DNA from: Artocarpus heterophyllus
Taxonomy: Eukaryota; Streptophyta; Magnoliopsida; Rosales; Moraceae
Length of the DNA: 64,000 nt
Direction of reading: 5' to 3'
Assembly: GCA_025403435.1 (NCBI GenBank)
Contig: JAJQZP010000218.1
Location: 124,001-188,000, forward strand
In this document: positions 61,631-64,000 of the stretch, in pieces
Position numbering within the stretch: the stretch's first letter is position 1
How the letters are laid out: every line of letters starts with the position of its first letter
Translations under genes and position numbers: made by a program
Notes under the pieces: model-generated
Told to the model about the DNA's origin: nothing
Databases searched by the model: none
What the model saw: only the letters and a program-made list of their open reading frames with translations

Positions 61631-62498
61631 GCAACGAAAAATATGCCTATGTGATTCTCTTCCTTTTCGCAAAAGGTGAATTGATAATTCATAACTTGTA
61701 GCGTGTTTAAGCCATAAAGTGCATGTTGGCAAAACAAAATAGACCAATTTCCTGTTGGGACCTCTTTCAAGTTTGAAACCCTCCATGTTGGTTGCATGCG
61801 AGGCACAAAAAATGTCTATATTTTAACTTATGTAATCTAACAAGGGCAACATTTATTTGGTTGTTTCTGCTAATGCTGATTATTATTTTTTTTCGTGGGG
61901 TTTCAAATTGTATTATTATAATTGCTTGTTGAATGCTTAAAGAAAAACATACACTGTTTAAGGGCAATTCTTTATTTGATGGTTGCATATCATGTGCTTG
62001 AGAAAAATGCAGAAAGACACATGAAATGATGTCCTGCTACAATTATGTCAACTAACGTTTCTTTTTTTCTTTTAGGGGTTAATGAAGTTACTTCTATGTT
62101 TTTATTTATCGTTCATATTCATGTCTATTTTGTCTTAGTTGTTTTACTTCCTTTCTATCTATTTCAGAGTAACGGCGATGATCATTATTTGGAGGTTGCT
62201 GATTTGGTTGATTCTGATTGCTTTTGGGGGAACTCTCAAATGAGTATTTTCTGGTTCTAGCTCGCTCTATCTTTTCACAAGTGGTAGAAATTTCTTGGGG
62301 TTCAAATGACCTTCCTAACGAGACTAAATTATTTGGATGGAAAGCTTTGTTATATCGTCTCTCTTCCAAATTTTCACAAAAGGGAAATTCCAATTCATTT
62401 CGTTTGCCGTGTCTGATATGGTAATGCAGGGAAATCAGCAAGAATTGTTCAAAATGCTACCGAGTTCAATGATTTTATTGTATTTTAATTTTTTCCAG
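61631..62498. other. CNL 3' flank, unit E
   Basis: Same flank, but with the short T run also seen in A (tttcttttttt near 62058). The minus-strand open frame at 62106-62441 is not kept in the other units. No gene recognised. Confidence 0.4.
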
Positions 62499-62720
62499 AT
62501 TTATTTAGTGAGGGCAATATTGAAAGCTTTTTTGTGATTTTGGCATTTGCTGTTGGGTTGAAAGTAACATAAGCCAGTCTAGAGATTCCTTTGTTTAATC
62601 TGTTCAGCACTACGCTACTATATTTCTATGCTTTACTATTTTTGCTTTTATTGTGTGTAAATTTTGTTTAATTTTTGTTTTTGTTTTTGTTTTGGCTCAA
62701 GCAATTCGGCTTAGAAAGGT

Positions 62721-62795
62721 TGCAACCTTCAAATTGAGCTACTTTCATCTACCAATAGAGTCGAGAGGATACTTCTTTTTCCTGAGGACGGTTTA
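62721..62795 (+). pseudogene. NB-ARC fossil fragment, unit F
   Basis: Beta version of the relic, followed by the Harbinger-like element at 62796. Confidence 0.55.
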
Positions 62796-63333
62796 GGGTC
62801 CGTTTGGTTTGTGTATCTTCTAGACTTAATTTTAGATTCGAGTATCAAGAATTTTTTTGTTATGCATTTGTTTTCTTCAAAATCCGAATTAAATGAGTAT
62901 CAAGAATCCAAGTTTTTAGAGTTTTGACATCTCCTAAACTCTTAATACTCGGATAATTTTGTTACAATAAAAGCTAAAATTTTTCCTCTTATATTTGAGA
63001 AAAAAAATCATAATTTATTCATTTGATATATAAATGAGCTAATTTTTTTTTTCATTGTGTCCGTGGTGAAGAGAGGAATAAATTAAAATTCATATTGCAT
63101 TTTTTTTAGAATCATTAACATTAAAATTTTATCAGATTTGTTAATAAATTAAAAAAAAATTCCATTACCTCTCCAAGCACAAACTTCAATTTTGTTCCAT
63201 ATCTAGATTAAAACTTAAATACACATCTAAATGTCAATTCGAATAACAATTCAAATTACTCACTCAAATTCTAATTCAAATCACATAGCTCAAATCTTAA
63301 TCGTTAATTCGAGTCCATTTACCAAACGGACCT
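62796..63333. mobile_element. PIF/Harbinger-like non-autonomous element, unit F
   Basis: Left end gggtccgtttggtttgtg, right end accaaacggacct, flanking TTA at 62793-62795 and 63334-63336. About 538 bp. Same site as in B and D. Confidence 0.8.
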
Positions 63334-64000
63334 TTAAATTTTGAGCTTTCTCTACCTAATGTCACCCAAGTTCCGACCCAAACTTGACTCGTCGATAAGG
63401 GAAAAGAAAATAAAAGTTCAATCCGGCAGTTTCATCTATCTCAACACAAGCGATTCCAACAATGTTTAAGGCTTTTTCTTGCATTTGATCGGCATGGGAC
63501 ATCCATTCGCGTTGTGAGTTTTGCATCCGAGCAAGAGGTCAGAGTAATCTCATTCATTTTAGTCCGATCTGAATGGATCTTGTTAACTGAATTGATCCCA
63601 TTGTTGTATTGTATTAGCCTATTTTTGGGTAAATTTTTTCATGGTCGGACCCCTCGAGAAAGGCACTAGTGTTACCAATTGGACCTCTAAGAGCAAACTA
63701 CTTTTCATTGAGTGAGAGCCAAGAAAAGAGAGTGGGTGCCCGTGAAAGTAGAACGTAAGTTGGCTGTCACAGAGAGAATGGAGTGGCTTACAAACCATCC
63801 TAATTATCAACTAATTATCAGCTAGCTCAATCGCAAAGCGGGCATCTCCAAAATACACTCAAGACAACTTGCAATTTTTGAGGCTTTTAAAAATTTAAAA
63901 AGTATATAACCTATACTTATTTATTTCAAATTATCTGATTAATTATACAAGTAACTAAAAATTGATAAATTAAACATGAGTTGATAAATCAATAAGTTAT
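63334..64000. other. AT-rich stretch of unit F, cut by window
   Basis: Homologous to the stretch after the Harbinger-like element in B and D. It carries the same ggtcggacccctcgagaaag region as D. No gene recognised before the window ends. Confidence 0.45.

Larger units (their letters stand above)
50287..62498 (+). repeat. Tandem unit E (alpha type, partly B-like)
   Basis: Alpha markers: no Harbinger-like element near 50579, pseudogene leader kept, no MITE at 57570-57572, one LRR module. From about 51.1 to 53.4 kb it follows B (for example the segment at 52778-52975 that A, C and D lack). Private changes include an insertion of about 24 bases near 56302 and a small deletion near 56205. Confidence 0.85.
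62499..64000 (+). repeat. Start of tandem unit F (beta type), cut by window end
   Basis: Holds the NB-ARC fossil and a Harbinger-like element, so it starts as a beta unit and continues the A-B-C-D-E alternation. By analogy with B and D, a pseudogene and a CNL gene should follow beyond the window; this is an inference. Confidence 0.8.

Noticed and set aside
62106..62441. 111-codon minus-strand frame in the unit E flank
   Set aside because: Not preserved in A-D and no recognisable domain.
1..64000. CRISPR arrays, tRNA or rRNA genes, viral or bacterial operons
   Set aside because: None seen; the tandem repeats are large NLR units and MITEs.

Overview
This is plant nuclear DNA, probably from a eudicot. 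It is AT-rich, has long T and A runs, carries miniature inverted-repeat transposons (MITEs), and is dominated by a tandem cluster of CC-NB-ARC-LRR (CNL) immune receptor genes of the RGA2/Rpi-blb1-like type. The sequence does not allow me to name the species. I see no tRNA, rRNA, CRISPR array, prokaryotic gene or virus.

The window holds five complete units of about 12.1-13.3 kb and the start of a sixth, all on the + strand. The units are A (before 1-12173), B (12174-25436), C (25437-37612), D (37613-50286), E (50287-62498) and F (62499-64000, cut by the window). Each unit has, in order: (1) a short fossil of an NB-ARC domain; (2) about 2.5-3 kb of AT-rich DNA; (3) a dead, truncated CC-NB-ARC pseudogene of about 1 kb; (4) about 3.3-3.6 kb of AT-rich DNA with a conserved small island; (5) a full-length CNL gene in one long exon; and (6) about 1 kb of 3' flank. 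Just past the CNL stop, a possible intron would give a different C-terminus.

The units alternate between two types, so the real repeat is a dimer of about 25 kb. The alpha type (A, C, E) lacks both MITEs and keeps a 141-bp pseudogene leader. The beta type (B, D, and F as far as seen) has a PIF/Harbinger-like element beside the NB-ARC fossil. B and D also have a second MITE in front of the CNL gene, lack the leader and carry extra copies of a 79-residue LRR module. Some blocks break this rule (D looks alpha-like at about 39-41 kb, E looks B-like at about 51-53.5 kb), which points to gene conversion or unequal crossing over.

Three CNL genes are intact: unit C (33156-36599, 1147 aa), unit D (45581-49261, 1226 aa) and unit E (58059-61502, 1147 aa). 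Those in A and B are broken by many one- or two-base indels, mostly in homopolymers and with few substitutions. These indels fill one continuous block from about 8.2 to 23.3 kb. That pattern fits an unpolished stretch of long-read assembly better than real decay, so both genes may be intact in the plant.

The intact proteins should be cytosolic nucleotide-binding immune receptors. They are almost identical in the CC and NB-ARC parts and differ mainly in LRR module number and in the last LRRs. I found no clearly new biological system. The most interesting points are the dimeric array, the LRR module expansion, the conserved C-terminal intron across the stop codon, and the repeated keeping of a pseudogene whose first 87 codons remain open.
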